A stretch of 55,774 nucleotides of DNA from Planctomycetaceae bacterium (lineage in GTDB: Bacteria; Planctomycetota; Planctomycetia; Pirellulales; Thermoguttaceae), in assembly GCA_021372555.1 (NCBI GenBank), contig JAJFUI010000111.1, positions 1-55,774 of the forward strand. Reading direction: 5' to 3'. The position numbers and the translations under genes were made by a program. Position 1 is the first letter of the stretch; each line of letters starts with the position of its first letter. Shown piece after piece: positions 43,136 through 51,401 of this stretch. Under the pieces are notes generated by a model. That model was not told the DNA's origin, made no database searches, and worked only from the letters and a program-made list of their open reading frames with translations.

Positions 43136-43227
43136 GGACGGGAAGCTCGAAGTTCGAAGCGCATGTGTGGACTTAGGTTTTTGAGTTTCCTTGTCTTTCG
43201 GCCAGCCTCCTGACGTAAGAGATCACT

Positions 43228-43815
43228 ATGACGCTAATTCCCTTCGTTATCGAGAAGAGCGGCCGCGAAGAGCGGGCGATGGACATTTACAGCCGCCTGC
43301 TGAAAGACCGCATCGTCTTTCTCGGCTCGCAGGTGACCGATGATGTGGCCAACGCGATCGTCGCGCAACTGCTGTTCCTCCAGTCGGAGGACGCGAAGTC
43401 GGACATCCACATGTACATCAACTCGCCGGGCGGCAGCGTTGCGGCCGGGTTGGCCATCTACGACACGATGCAGTTCGTCAACTGCGACGTGGCGACTTAC
43501 TGCCTTGGTCAGGCCGCCTCGATGGGCGCGGTGCTGCTAGCGGCCGGCGCCCCCGGCAAGCGGAAGGCCCTGCCCAACTCCCGGATCATGATCCACCAGC
43601 CGTTGGCCGGCGCCGAGGGCACGGCCGAGGACATCATCATCCACGCCAAGGAGTTCATGAAGGTCAAGGAACGGCTCAACAACATCCTGATCAAGCATAC
43701 CGGTCATCCGTTGTCCAAGATCGAACAAGACACCGACCGCGATCGCTTCATGTCAGCCGAAGAAGCCATGGAGTACGGGCTGATCGACCACGTGATCGAA
43801 CACGCGGGAGGGTGA
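43228..43815 (+). CDS. clpP2: ATP-dependent Clp protease proteolytic subunit 2, canonical
   Basis: A 195-residue ClpP of standard form: [22 protein letters not shown], the serine motif GQAASMGAV (S98), MIHQPLAG (H123) and [11 protein letters not shown] (D168). It starts 93 bases after clpP1. The triad and full-length match to well-studied ClpP leave little doubt. The N-terminal segment ([29 protein letters not shown]) is also typical. Confidence 0.97.
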   Translation: MTLIPFVIEKSGREERAMDIYSRLLKDRIVFLGSQVTDDVANAIVAQLLFLQSEDAKSDIHMYINSPGGSVAAGLAIYDTMQFVNCDVATYCLGQAASMGAVLLAAGAPGKRKALPNSRIMIHQPLAGAEGTAEDIIIHAKEFMKVKERLNNILIKHTGHPLSKIEQDTDRDRFMSAEEAMEYGLIDHVIEHAGG

Positions 43816-43838
43816 GAGAGATAGAGCTGAGAGTTTAG

Positions 43839-43859
43839 CGGTCGCCGGTAGGGCGACCG
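43839..43859 (+). terminator. Hairpin after clpP2
   Basis: CGGTCGCC, loop GGTAG, GGCGACCG: a perfect 8-bp stem 24 bases after clpP2 ends. There is no T-run directly after it (a T-rich stretch begins about 20 bases further on), so it is a weak terminator candidate. Confidence 0.4.
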
Positions 43860-43976
43860 ACAATCGCGAATTACTCGTCTGTTTTTGTGGCTTTTCATCG
43901 TGTGCGGTGCGGGTGGCCAAGGATGGCCGCTTGAGTGGCGGAGTAGCCGCCGCCGGGAACGCAAGGAAGCGATACC

Positions 43977-44978
43977 ATGAAACCATGGCAACTCTTGCTG
44001 TTGGGTTTCAGCCTGTTGGCAACCGCCGGCTGCCGAACCGATCCCGCCCTTGCGTTCTTGGAGCGGGACAACTTCCGCAAGGACCAGGAGATCTGGCGGC
44101 TCCGCGGCTGCATCGAAGACCTTCAAGACGAGCTGAATGCGTGCCGGCAGCGGGCGGAAGGCCCGCGGGAAGGCGATCGCGCCCCACGGCGGCTTCGTTC
44201 CGTAGCGCCGGCGGCCTCTGCGGTTCCTGAAACGCCGGAAGCAGGCCAGCCAAACATCGAGATGCCGACGCAGGCTGTGCCGGAAGTGCCGGAGGAGTTG
44301 AAGCGTCCCAGCCGCCGCATTCCGCATGAGCTGCGTGAATCGCCTGAGCACAGGCCGGGTTCGACCGAGCCGGGCGGCCCCAGTCTTGAGGTCCCAGGGA
44401 CCGGTGAGGAGCAGTCGCCGCAACAGCGCCATGCTCCGGTTTCCTACGAAGAAGAAATTCCGCAAGCTCAGCCCGATGCCTCCGAGGAAAGCCGGCAAGT
44501 GAGTGCGATTACATTGGACAAACGGTTGACCGGCGGCATCGCCGGCGACGACGGCCGGGGAGATCGGGGCTTGCTGGTCGTCGTTGAACCGCGCGACGCC
44601 ACGGGCCGTACGATCGAGGCCCCAGCCAAGGTGAGTGTCGTGGCTTACGATGCTGCCGTTAAAGACGACGAAGGCCATGCCGTATTGGTGGCGCGTTGGG
44701 ACTATAGCGCCGCCGAGACCGCCGTCCTATTCCGCCGCAATGGCCAAGAGCATACCATCCACTTGGCAGGCGGTTGGGGCAAGGAGACGCCGAAACACAG
44801 CCAGCTCGACGTCTTCGTCCGTTACGTGACCGCCGATGGACGCAATCTGGAAGCCCATCGGAGCGTGGAAGTCGCCCTGCGTTCCAACCACATGCCGCGG
44901 CGAGATGACAGCATTCGTATGGCGCGCCGCGACGACCGGTCAGACTCGCACCGGCCCACCTGGTCGCCAAATCGATAA
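43977..44978 (+). CDS. Lipoprotein with coiled coil and C-terminal beta domain
   Basis: A 333-residue predicted lipoprotein of unknown function. Its signal peptide ends in LATAGC (lipobox, Cys19). Then come a short coiled coil (about 28-60, FLERDNFRKDQEIWRLRGCIEDL), a disordered Pro/Glu/Arg-rich stretch, and a beta domain (about 185-300, GLLVVVEPRDATGRTIEAPAKVSVVAYD and AVLFRRNGQEHTIHL) that looks Ig-like. AAGGA precedes the ATG. Envelope location is likely; function is unknown. Confidence 0.78.
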   Translation: MKPWQLLLLGFSLLATAGCRTDPALAFLERDNFRKDQEIWRLRGCIEDLQDELNACRQRAEGPREGDRAPRRLRSVAPAASAVPETPEAGQPNIEMPTQAVPEVPEELKRPSRRIPHELRESPEHRPGSTEPGGPSLEVPGTGEEQSPQQRHAPVSYEEEIPQAQPDASEESRQVSAITLDKRLTGGIAGDDGRGDRGLLVVVEPRDATGRTIEAPAKVSVVAYDAAVKDDEGHAVLVARWDYSAAETAVLFRRNGQEHTIHLAGGWGKETPKHSQLDVFVRYVTADGRNLEAHRSVEVALRSNHMPRRDDSIRMARRDDRSDSHRPTWSPNR

Positions 44979-45086
44979 CGTGGAGTGACGCCCCACACGG
45001 GGATGCTGCAAACAGGGAGAAGATGGGCGGACGGCGGGGTTGCAGAGTCAGGGCGAACTGCCGTAGGGGCTATTTACGCTTCCTGC

Positions 45087-45092
45087 TAGAAT
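45087..45092 (+). promoter_or_regulatory. Extended -10 box of the first TIGR03009-like gene
   Basis: TGC-TAGAAT, leading to a leader of about 48 bases that carries AGGAG before the ATG at 45147. No -35 was identified. Confidence 0.5.
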
Positions 45093-45146
45093 CCGGCTCG
45101 AACGATACCTCACTGGAGCGAAGCAGACTCCTTTAGGAGTGATTCC

Positions 45147-46223
45147 ATGCGCTTGCGATTCATCTCTTACATGGTAACCGGTCTGGTCTTGGCGGCGGCT
45201 TCGGCCATGGCGCAAACGAATCCCGTGCGGGGACCTGAAGGGCAGGACGGCGGCTACGGGCCAGACCAACCGATTCGGCAACAGGTGCCGCGACTGCTGC
45301 AGCGGCCGCCGGAACCGCCGATGGAACAACGACCGGGCGAGCGGCCTGGCGGCCCTCAGCCTGGCGCGCAGCAACCTGGCCCGCAGCAACAGCCGGGCAT
45401 GCAGCCACCTAATGGTCAACAGCAGCCTGGGGCGCGGCAGCCGGCGGCGCCGCAGCAGCCTCCACCGCCGTTCACGCTGACGCCTGAGCAGCAGGCTGAG
45501 GTAGATCGCGTGTTGAAGCAGTGGGAGGACCACAATAGCACGATCAAGACCTTCGAGTGCGATTTCAAGCGATGGATCTTCAACGTGGTGTTCGCCGCGC
45601 CGGGTCAGCAACTTAAGCCGCAGTTTGTCGAACAGGGCAAGATCAACTATGCGTCGCCGGACAAGGGTCTGTTCCGCATCGACACGGAGGAGAAGGACGG
45701 CAAGCAGGCACCGATCGACAGCGGCCGCGCCGAGCACTGGCTCTGCGATGGCACGTCGATCTACCAATACATCCCCGCGAAGAAGCGAGTCGAGGAACAC
45801 CGGTTGCCGCCGGAGCTTCGAGGGAAGGCGATCGCCAACAGCCCACTGCCGTTCATCTTCGGCGCTGAGGCGCAGAACCTGAAGCAGCGATATTTCATTC
45901 GGCTGGTCACTCCGCCGCCCGACGTGAACGGCCAGTATTGGCTGGAGGCGTATCCGCGGTACCAGCAGGACGGCGCCAACTTTGCTCGGGCGACGTTCAT
46001 CATCTCGACGAAGGACCTGTCGCCGCTTGGACTGGAGTTGATTCAGCCGAACGGCAAGGATTTCGTGCGTTACAGGTTTGACGAGATCGTGATCAACGCC
46101 AAGTGGCGTCCTTTCAAGGGCGATCCGTTCCGGCCGTTCACGCCGTGGGGCTGGCAGATGGTGCCCGACCAGACGCAGACGCCGGCTCAAGCCCAAACCC
46201 CACCGGCCGACGGACGGCGATAG
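45147..46223 (+). CDS. TIGR03009-like exported protein, copy 1
   Basis: A 358-residue exported protein. The signal peptide MRLRFISYMVTGLVLAAASAMA is followed by a Gln/Pro/Gly-rich stretch of about 75 residues (GAQQPGPQQQPG). The conserved domain follows: FTLTPEQQAEVDRVLKQWEDHNSTIKTFECDFKRWIFNVVF, then GKINYASPDKGLFRIDTEE, HWLCDGTSIYQYIPAKKRVEEHRLPPE and LGLELIQPNGKDFVRYRFDEIVINA. It resembles LolA/LolB-type lipoprotein-carrier folds (inference from the outer-membrane-lipoprotein-like strand pattern). TIGR03009 is a planctomycete family of unknown role; the assignment is from memory of its motifs. Confidence 0.82.
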   Translation: MRLRFISYMVTGLVLAAASAMAQTNPVRGPEGQDGGYGPDQPIRQQVPRLLQRPPEPPMEQRPGERPGGPQPGAQQPGPQQQPGMQPPNGQQQPGARQPAAPQQPPPPFTLTPEQQAEVDRVLKQWEDHNSTIKTFECDFKRWIFNVVFAAPGQQLKPQFVEQGKINYASPDKGLFRIDTEEKDGKQAPIDSGRAEHWLCDGTSIYQYIPAKKRVEEHRLPPELRGKAIANSPLPFIFGAEAQNLKQRYFIRLVTPPPDVNGQYWLEAYPRYQQDGANFARATFIISTKDLSPLGLELIQPNGKDFVRYRFDEIVINAKWRPFKGDPFRPFTPWGWQMVPDQTQTPAQAQTPPADGRR

Positions 46224-46262
46224 CGAGTCCGGCAGCCGTCACTCGGGCATGAGGTGAAGCTC

Positions 46263-47147
46263 GTGACACGCCTTGTTGTCATGCTTTGTTCGGCCATGCT
46301 CGCACTATCGGCATGCTGTTTTCCGGCGTTCTCGAAAGAGATTCCAGCTCCGTTCACATTGACTGCGGAGCAGCAGAAGGACGTCGATCGGCTGTTGGAC
46401 CGCTGGGAGCAGTGGAACGCGGGCATCACGACGTTTCGGTGCAGCTTCAAACGCTGGACATACAACGTGGTTTTCGCTGGCCCAGACAAGCCGCAGTACG
46501 TCGAAGCCGGCCAGATCAACTACGCCGCGCCGGGAAGAATCCTGTTTAGCGTCGACACGGGCGTGAAGGACGACAAGCCGGCGCCGGTCCCCGAATCGCG
46601 GGCTGAATGCTGGGCCTTCGACGGCGCGACGATCTACCAGTATCTGCGATCAAAGAAGCGGATCGAAGAGCACCAATTGCCGCCGGGACCGCCCGAACAA
46701 AAGCTAGTCGATGGTCCGCTATCATTCGGTTTCCCCAACGCGGCTATCCGGTCGCTTCTTTACTCACCGATACCATCCACGCCTTTTCCTCTGGGAGCAA
46801 AAGCTGAGTCGCTAAGAAATCGCTATCATTTCCGCGTGGTGACCCCAGCGGATCGACCCGACCAGGTCTGGCTCGAAGCGTATCCACGCCATCAGGATGC
46901 ATGGGAGTCGTCGCGCACGACGCTGATCGTTGCGTCAAAAGACATGTCGCCTGTTGGGCTGGAAATTGTCCAGCCGAACGGGAAAGACGTCGTGCGGTAT
47001 CGCTTCGATGACGTGGTCGTCAACGCAACTATCTGCAGCGACTGGTTCGGTCCCACGGCGACCGTTGAACATCGGTGGTACAAGATCGCCGAAAAGACAC
47101 TGAGGCCCTCGGACGATACGGATCGTAGTCTCGGCGGAAAGCAATGA
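46263..47147 (+). CDS. TIGR03009-like exported protein, copy 2
   Basis: Tandem paralogue of the preceding gene, 294 residues. It lacks the Gln/Pro linker and begins its domain with FTLTAEQQKDVDRLLDRWEQWNAGITTFRCSFKRWTYNVVF. The domain follows copy 1 closely at ECWAFDGATIYQYLRSKKRIEEHQLPPG and VGLEIVQPNGKDVVRYRFDDVVVNA. The signal peptide VTRLVVMLCSAMLALSACCF carries two Cys. GAGG, 8 bases before GTG 46263, favours that start; an in-frame GTG at 46254 is possible. Only 30-40 bases separate it from copy 1. Confidence 0.8.
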   Translation: MTRLVVMLCSAMLALSACCFPAFSKEIPAPFTLTAEQQKDVDRLLDRWEQWNAGITTFRCSFKRWTYNVVFAGPDKPQYVEAGQINYAAPGRILFSVDTGVKDDKPAPVPESRAECWAFDGATIYQYLRSKKRIEEHQLPPGPPEQKLVDGPLSFGFPNAAIRSLLYSPIPSTPFPLGAKAESLRNRYHFRVVTPADRPDQVWLEAYPRHQDAWESSRTTLIVASKDMSPVGLEIVQPNGKDVVRYRFDDVVVNATICSDWFGPTATVEHRWYKIAEKTLRPSDDTDRSLGGKQ

Positions 47148-47303
47148 AATCCGCTCCGCCACCAAGCCGGAAATGGCCGAGGCCAATAGTCCGATGGGCT
47201 TGGAACGGCGAACTTCTTCACGGGCGCTGCTGGCCCGGACTGTCTTTTCGTGACCCCACTCGTCACGCCGTCTCCCCCGATTTGACGGCCCAAGAGGGAA
47301 CCC

Positions 47304-47309
47304 TATAAT
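47304..47309 (+). promoter_or_regulatory. -10 box of the NfeD-type gene
   Basis: TATAAT with TTGACG at 47282-47287 (16-bp spacer). Initiation should fall near 47316, just before GGAGG (47317-47321) and the ATG at 47333. Confidence 0.65.
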
Positions 47310-47332
47310 CTGTAGTGGAGGTTCCCCAACCA

Positions 47333-49546
47333 ATGTCCTGTCTGACGATGCGCCTTGGATTGCGAGCAATCGTTTGCTGGTTTGCGGCGGCGGCGCTGCT
47401 GAGCGTGGCGTCGTTGGGCATTGCGGCTGCGCCGGCGGAAAAGGGCGAGGGAAAGCCACGGGTGGGCCGCTTCGTGCCGATCACGCTGCCGATCACCGGG
47501 CAAAGCTCCGAGCGCGCCAGGCGTGCGATCAATCGGGCGACGGAGACGGCCAAGAGGCAAAACGCACAGCTAGTGCTTATCGTTGAGTTCGACGTGCCCA
47601 GAGGCCAGCAGGACGCCGGCAAGGGAAGCGACTTCGCGGCGGCCTATTCGCTGGCCGATTTCTTGTCGAGCGATGCGCTCAACGGCGTGCAAACGGTGGC
47701 CTACGTCCCGCAGCCGGTGCAAGGGCATGCGGTGCTGCCGGTGATCGCGTGTCAAGAGATTATCATGGCCAAGGACGCTACGCTCGGCGCCGCGGGCATC
47801 GACGAGCGAACGCTGACGGCCACGGTTCGCAGCGCGTACGGTGAGATCGCCGGACGACGACGGACGCTGTCGCCGGCAATCGTCGCGGGAATGCTGGACC
47901 CGGCGGTTGAGGTCCTGGCGGTCGCAACGGAGCAGGGCCAGCTCTACGTGACCTCCGACAAGCTCAAGGAATTGAAGCAGCGGCACGCCGCCAAGGAGCC
48001 GGAGGTCATCAAGCGGGCCGGCGAGCAGGGAGAGTTTTCCGGTAGCGACCTGCGTCACCGCGGCTTGATCAAGTACCTGGCGGACGACCGCCGCGACGTG
48101 GCCCGGGCGTTGGAACTGCCTGCCACCGCGATCGCACCCGACCCTTCGCTTGAAGGCGGCTGGAAGCCGGTTCGCGTCGATCTGAAAGGACCGATTCGAT
48201 TCGAGTCGGTGAACCAGGTCGAGCGGATGATCAAGGACCAAATAGAACAGAACAACGTCAACTTCATCTGTCTTTGGATCGACAGCCCTGGGGGATCGTT
48301 GGTCGACGCGATGCGTCTGGCCAACACGCTGGCCGATCTGAATCCGAGCAAAGTATTCACCGTGGCATACGTGCCGAACGAAGCCCGGGGTGACGCGGCC
48401 GTCGTTGCGTTGGCCTGTGACCAGTTGGTGGTCGGTCCTCAGGCGGTGCTGGGCGGGTCGGGCGCCGATGAGCCGACGCCCGACGCGATTGTCGCCGCGC
48501 GGCAGTCCATCCGCGACTCGCTTTCGAAGGCGAAAGGCCGCAGTTGGTCGCTGTGGGCGGCGCTGATCGATCCCAACCTGAACGTGTTTCGCGCCAACCG
48601 GCTGGGCCATGTTGAGTTGTTTTCCGAGGAGGAACTTGGCAGCCAACCCGATCGGGCGAAGTGGCAGAAGGGGGAGATGGTGACGGACCGCGGACGGCCG
48701 CTGCAACTCAGCGGCGAGCGCGCCGTCGAGTATGACGTGGCCAACCGAATCGTTGACAGTTTCGCGCAATTCAAACAGGCGTACGGCCTGGAGGACGACC
48801 CGGCCTTGGTTGAACCGGGCTGGGCCGACGTGTTGATCCGCGCGCTGGCGTCGCCCGGTCTCGCGGTGCTGCTGTTGATGATCGGGTTTGCCGGCCTGTA
48901 CATCGAGTTGCACTCGCCCGGCGTGGGAGTCGGCGCGTTTGTGGCGTTGGTCTGCTTCCTGCTCTTCTTCTGGAGCCACTACCTGGGCGGCACGGCCGGT
49001 TGGCTGCAAGTAACGTTGTTTGCGACCGGCATCGCCTGCGTGCTGTTGGAAATGTTCGTGTTCCCGGGCTTCGGCATCTTTGGGCTCGGCGGCGGCGCGA
49101 TGATTTTGGCCTCGATCGTGCTTGCCAGCCAGACATTCTCCGGCCTGCCAAAGAACGAGTACCAACTGGAGCAGCTTGAGACCTCGCTGCTGACGATTGC
49201 GGGAGCCGTGGTCGGAGTGATTGCGTTCGGGGTCCTCATGCGGCACCGGCTGCCGCGCTCGCGTTGGCTCGGAAACATGATGCTCGAACCGCCGGCCGGA
49301 GACGAAGCCGAGACGATCCGCCGTCGAGAGGCGTTAATCGACTTGCACGAGCTGGAAGGCGCCCGCGGGGCGACGACGACCCAGTTGACGCCAAGCGGCA
49401 AGGCGAGGTTCGGCGACCTGCTCGTGGACGTGATTGCCGACGGCGAGGTGATCGGCCGCGGCGCGACGATCGAGGTCGTCAAAGTGCAGGGAAGCCGAGT
49501 GCTGGTGCGTGAAGTCCCGAGCGAGGAGCCGAAAGTCGAGAGTTAA
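47333..49546 (+). CDS. NfeD-type membrane protein with two ClpP-like domains
   Basis: A 737-residue exported membrane protein. After the signal peptide come two ClpP/crotonase-like domains in tandem (about 40-190 and 280-450), then about five membrane helices (about 500-650) and a C-terminal OB-like NfeD domain (TTTQLTPSGKARFGDLLVDVIADGEVIGRG). The second ClpP-like domain has LWIDSPGGSLVDAM (about 315-326). The nucleophile position (ASAG in active NfeD relatives) reads ARGDAAVVALAC, with no Ser; the first domain reads QGHAVLPVIAC. By my manual alignment both seem inactive. GGAGG and the promoter support the ATG at 47333. Confidence 0.85.
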   Translation: MSCLTMRLGLRAIVCWFAAAALLSVASLGIAAAPAEKGEGKPRVGRFVPITLPITGQSSERARRAINRATETAKRQNAQLVLIVEFDVPRGQQDAGKGSDFAAAYSLADFLSSDALNGVQTVAYVPQPVQGHAVLPVIACQEIIMAKDATLGAAGIDERTLTATVRSAYGEIAGRRRTLSPAIVAGMLDPAVEVLAVATEQGQLYVTSDKLKELKQRHAAKEPEVIKRAGEQGEFSGSDLRHRGLIKYLADDRRDVARALELPATAIAPDPSLEGGWKPVRVDLKGPIRFESVNQVERMIKDQIEQNNVNFICLWIDSPGGSLVDAMRLANTLADLNPSKVFTVAYVPNEARGDAAVVALACDQLVVGPQAVLGGSGADEPTPDAIVAARQSIRDSLSKAKGRSWSLWAALIDPNLNVFRANRLGHVELFSEEELGSQPDRAKWQKGEMVTDRGRPLQLSGERAVEYDVANRIVDSFAQFKQAYGLEDDPALVEPGWADVLIRALASPGLAVLLLMIGFAGLYIELHSPGVGVGAFVALVCFLLFFWSHYLGGTAGWLQVTLFATGIACVLLEMFVFPGFGIFGLGGGAMILASIVLASQTFSGLPKNEYQLEQLETSLLTIAGAVVGVIAFGVLMRHRLPRSRWLGNMMLEPPAGDEAETIRRREALIDLHELEGARGATTTQLTPSGKARFGDLLVDVIADGEVIGRGATIEVVKVQGSRVLVREVPSEEPKVES

Positions 49547-49575
49547 CCGCCACCGCTCGTGGCTTCTTTACACCT

Positions 49576-50733
49576 ATGAATCCTCTGTCATGGATCGACG
49601 ACGAGCTTGTTGCGTTGGAGCAAAACACACTGCGCCGACGCTTGCGCACGCGCGTCACACCGCAGTCAGCCCAAATGACGATCGACGGTCGAGAACTCGT
49701 CAATTTTGGGTCGAACGACTATCTGGGATTGGCGGCCGATCCACGATTGGCGGCTGCCGTGATAGGGGCGGTTGAGCACGATGGCTGGGGAAGCGGGGCC
49801 AGCCCCTTGGTGACCGGCCACGCCGCGCTCCATCGGCAATTGGAGGAGCGGTTGGCGGAGTTCGAAGGGACCGAAGCCGCGCTGTTGTTTTCATCGGGGT
49901 TCGCCGCCAACGCCGGCACGATCGCCGCGCTGGCCGGGCCGGGCGATGTGATTTATTGCGACCGGAAGAATCACGCCAGCCTTTGGGACGGCTGCCGGCT
50001 TTCGCGGGCGGATGTTCGCGCGTACCCACACAACGACTGCGGACAGTTGGCCGAGTTGCTAGCGAAGTCGAGCAAGTATCGCCGAAGGTTGATTGTCACC
50101 GACGGCCTCTTCAGCATGGATGGCGACATTGCCCCGCTCGGCGAACTGGCCGACTTGGCCGAGCGATACGAGGCGACGCTTCTGGTGGACGAAGCGCACG
50201 CGACGGGCGTTTTCGGCGCGCATGGACGCGGCACCGCCGAACACCTGGGCGTCGAGGATCGCGTCCACGTGCGGATCGGCACACTCAGCAAGGCGTTGGG
50301 AAGCATCGGCGGCTTTGTGGCCGGCAGCCGCGCGCTGATCGAGTGGTTGCTGAACCGCGCCCGGCCGTACGTCTTCTCCACGGCCGCGCCGGCTGCTGTC
50401 GCGGCAGCGGCGTTGGCGGCGCTCGAAATCATCCAGAAGGAGCCGCAGCGCCGCCGGGCGTTGCTCACCAGAGCGGAGGCATTGCGGACCGAGCTTGGCC
50501 GGCAAGGCTGGAATGTGGGCGCGTCGACGAGCCAGATCATCCCGATCATGGTTGGCGATCCGGATCGAGCGGTGAAGCTCTCGCAACAGTTGCTCGCCCG
50601 CGGCATGTTCCTGCCCGCGATTCGTCCGCCGACGGTGCCTGAAGGCGAAGCGTGCTTGCGCCTGAGCCTCACGTCGGGCCACACCGCGGAAATGGTTGCG
50701 GAGTTGGTAACAGCACTTGGGTCTAGCCGGTAG
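49576..50733 (+). CDS. bioF: 8-amino-7-oxononanoate synthase (BioF)
   Basis: PLP enzyme that joins pimeloyl-ACP or -CoA to alanine in biotin synthesis. The 385-residue protein has the alpha-oxoamine synthase signs: NFGSNDYLGLAADPRL, GSGASPLVTGH, LLFSSGFAANAGTI, YCDRKNHASLWDGCRLS, TDGLFSMDGDIAPL, VDEAHATGVFG, and the PLP-binding Lys in TLSKALGSIGG (K239). No other biotin gene is near. Relatives (KBL, ALAS, SPT) share these motifs, so the substrate is inferred from overall similarity and length. Confidence 0.9.
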   Translation: MNPLSWIDDELVALEQNTLRRRLRTRVTPQSAQMTIDGRELVNFGSNDYLGLAADPRLAAAVIGAVEHDGWGSGASPLVTGHAALHRQLEERLAEFEGTEAALLFSSGFAANAGTIAALAGPGDVIYCDRKNHASLWDGCRLSRADVRAYPHNDCGQLAELLAKSSKYRRRLIVTDGLFSMDGDIAPLGELADLAERYEATLLVDEAHATGVFGAHGRGTAEHLGVEDRVHVRIGTLSKALGSIGGFVAGSRALIEWLLNRARPYVFSTAAPAAVAAAALAALEIIQKEPQRRRALLTRAEALRTELGRQGWNVGASTSQIIPIMVGDPDRAVKLSQQLLARGMFLPAIRPPTVPEGEACLRLSLTSGHTAEMVAELVTALGSSR

Positions 50734-50741
50734 GTCCTAAC

Positions 50742-51287
50742 CTACGGCATTGTTGCGCGGACAGTTGCCGCGAGAGCGCGTGCGAGCCGCTTCCGGCGCT
50801 GCCACCAGATCCAGAAGCACAGCGCGACCCCGCCCAGGAAGCCAGACGCATACGAAGCGAGATGGGCAGCGCCATCGGCCAGCAATGCGGCATGTTTTTC
50901 GGGCGAGACAGAATCTGCTAACCACGGAGCGAGCCGCAGTAGACCGTGGTGGGCGAGCCCATAGCCGGTCAGGCCTGCCGCGCACGCACAGAAGGCCATG
51001 ACGCCGAGAAGCACTGCGATTGGGCGAATAAGTTCTTTGGCGGCGAGGGTCGGCGATTTCCCCCAGCGTGCCAGTGCTGCTGCCGGAATGCCGAGAATGA
51101 AGCCAACCCACCATGTGGCAATGATGCCCCAGCCAAACGCGAGCAGCGTTGGTGAGGTCGTGGGAAATACCGGCGGATGGGCAACGGTGAAGTATTCGAC
51201 GCAGATCCGAGCCGTGACCTGATCCTGAATGATGCCATACACCACCGCGGACAGAATCGCCAGACAAAGGATTTTCAGGAATTCCAC
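50742..51287 (-). CDS. Membrane protein of unknown function
   Basis: A 181-residue protein with four predicted membrane helices: FLKILCLAILSAVVYGII, LLAFGWGIIATWWVGFILGIPAAALA, ELIRPIAVLLGVMAFCACAAGLTGYG and ASYASGFLGGVALCFWIWWQ. The loop QVTARICVEYFTVAHPPVF is conserved-looking. GGAGG, 6 bases before a GTG at 51287, is preferred over the TTG at 51293. It lies 114 bases downstream of sufS on the same strand and ends 8 bases from bioF on the other strand. Confidence 0.7.
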   Translation of the reverse strand: MEFLKILCLAILSAVVYGIIQDQVTARICVEYFTVAHPPVFPTTSPTLLAFGWGIIATWWVGFILGIPAAALARWGKSPTLAAKELIRPIAVLLGVMAFCACAAGLTGYGLAHHGLLRLAPWLADSVSPEKHAALLADGAAHLASYASGFLGGVALCFWIWWQRRKRLARALAATVRATMP

Positions 51288-51401
51288 AGGCAACCTCCGA
51301 CCTCCAACAGGCGTAGCGTAGCAGTTGTGAAGCTAGTCAGCAACATGTAGGACAAAAGCCGTGGGGCTCGCTTCGCTCGACCCGCGCGACGCTCCTGTCC
51401 C

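Noticed and set aside
47570-49246. Long minus-strand open frame (558 codons) opposite the NfeD-type gene
   Set aside because: Composition is Arg/His/Gln-rich and low in hydrophobic patterning, with no family similarity. It mirrors the codon bias of the plus-strand gene, as GC-rich genomes commonly do.
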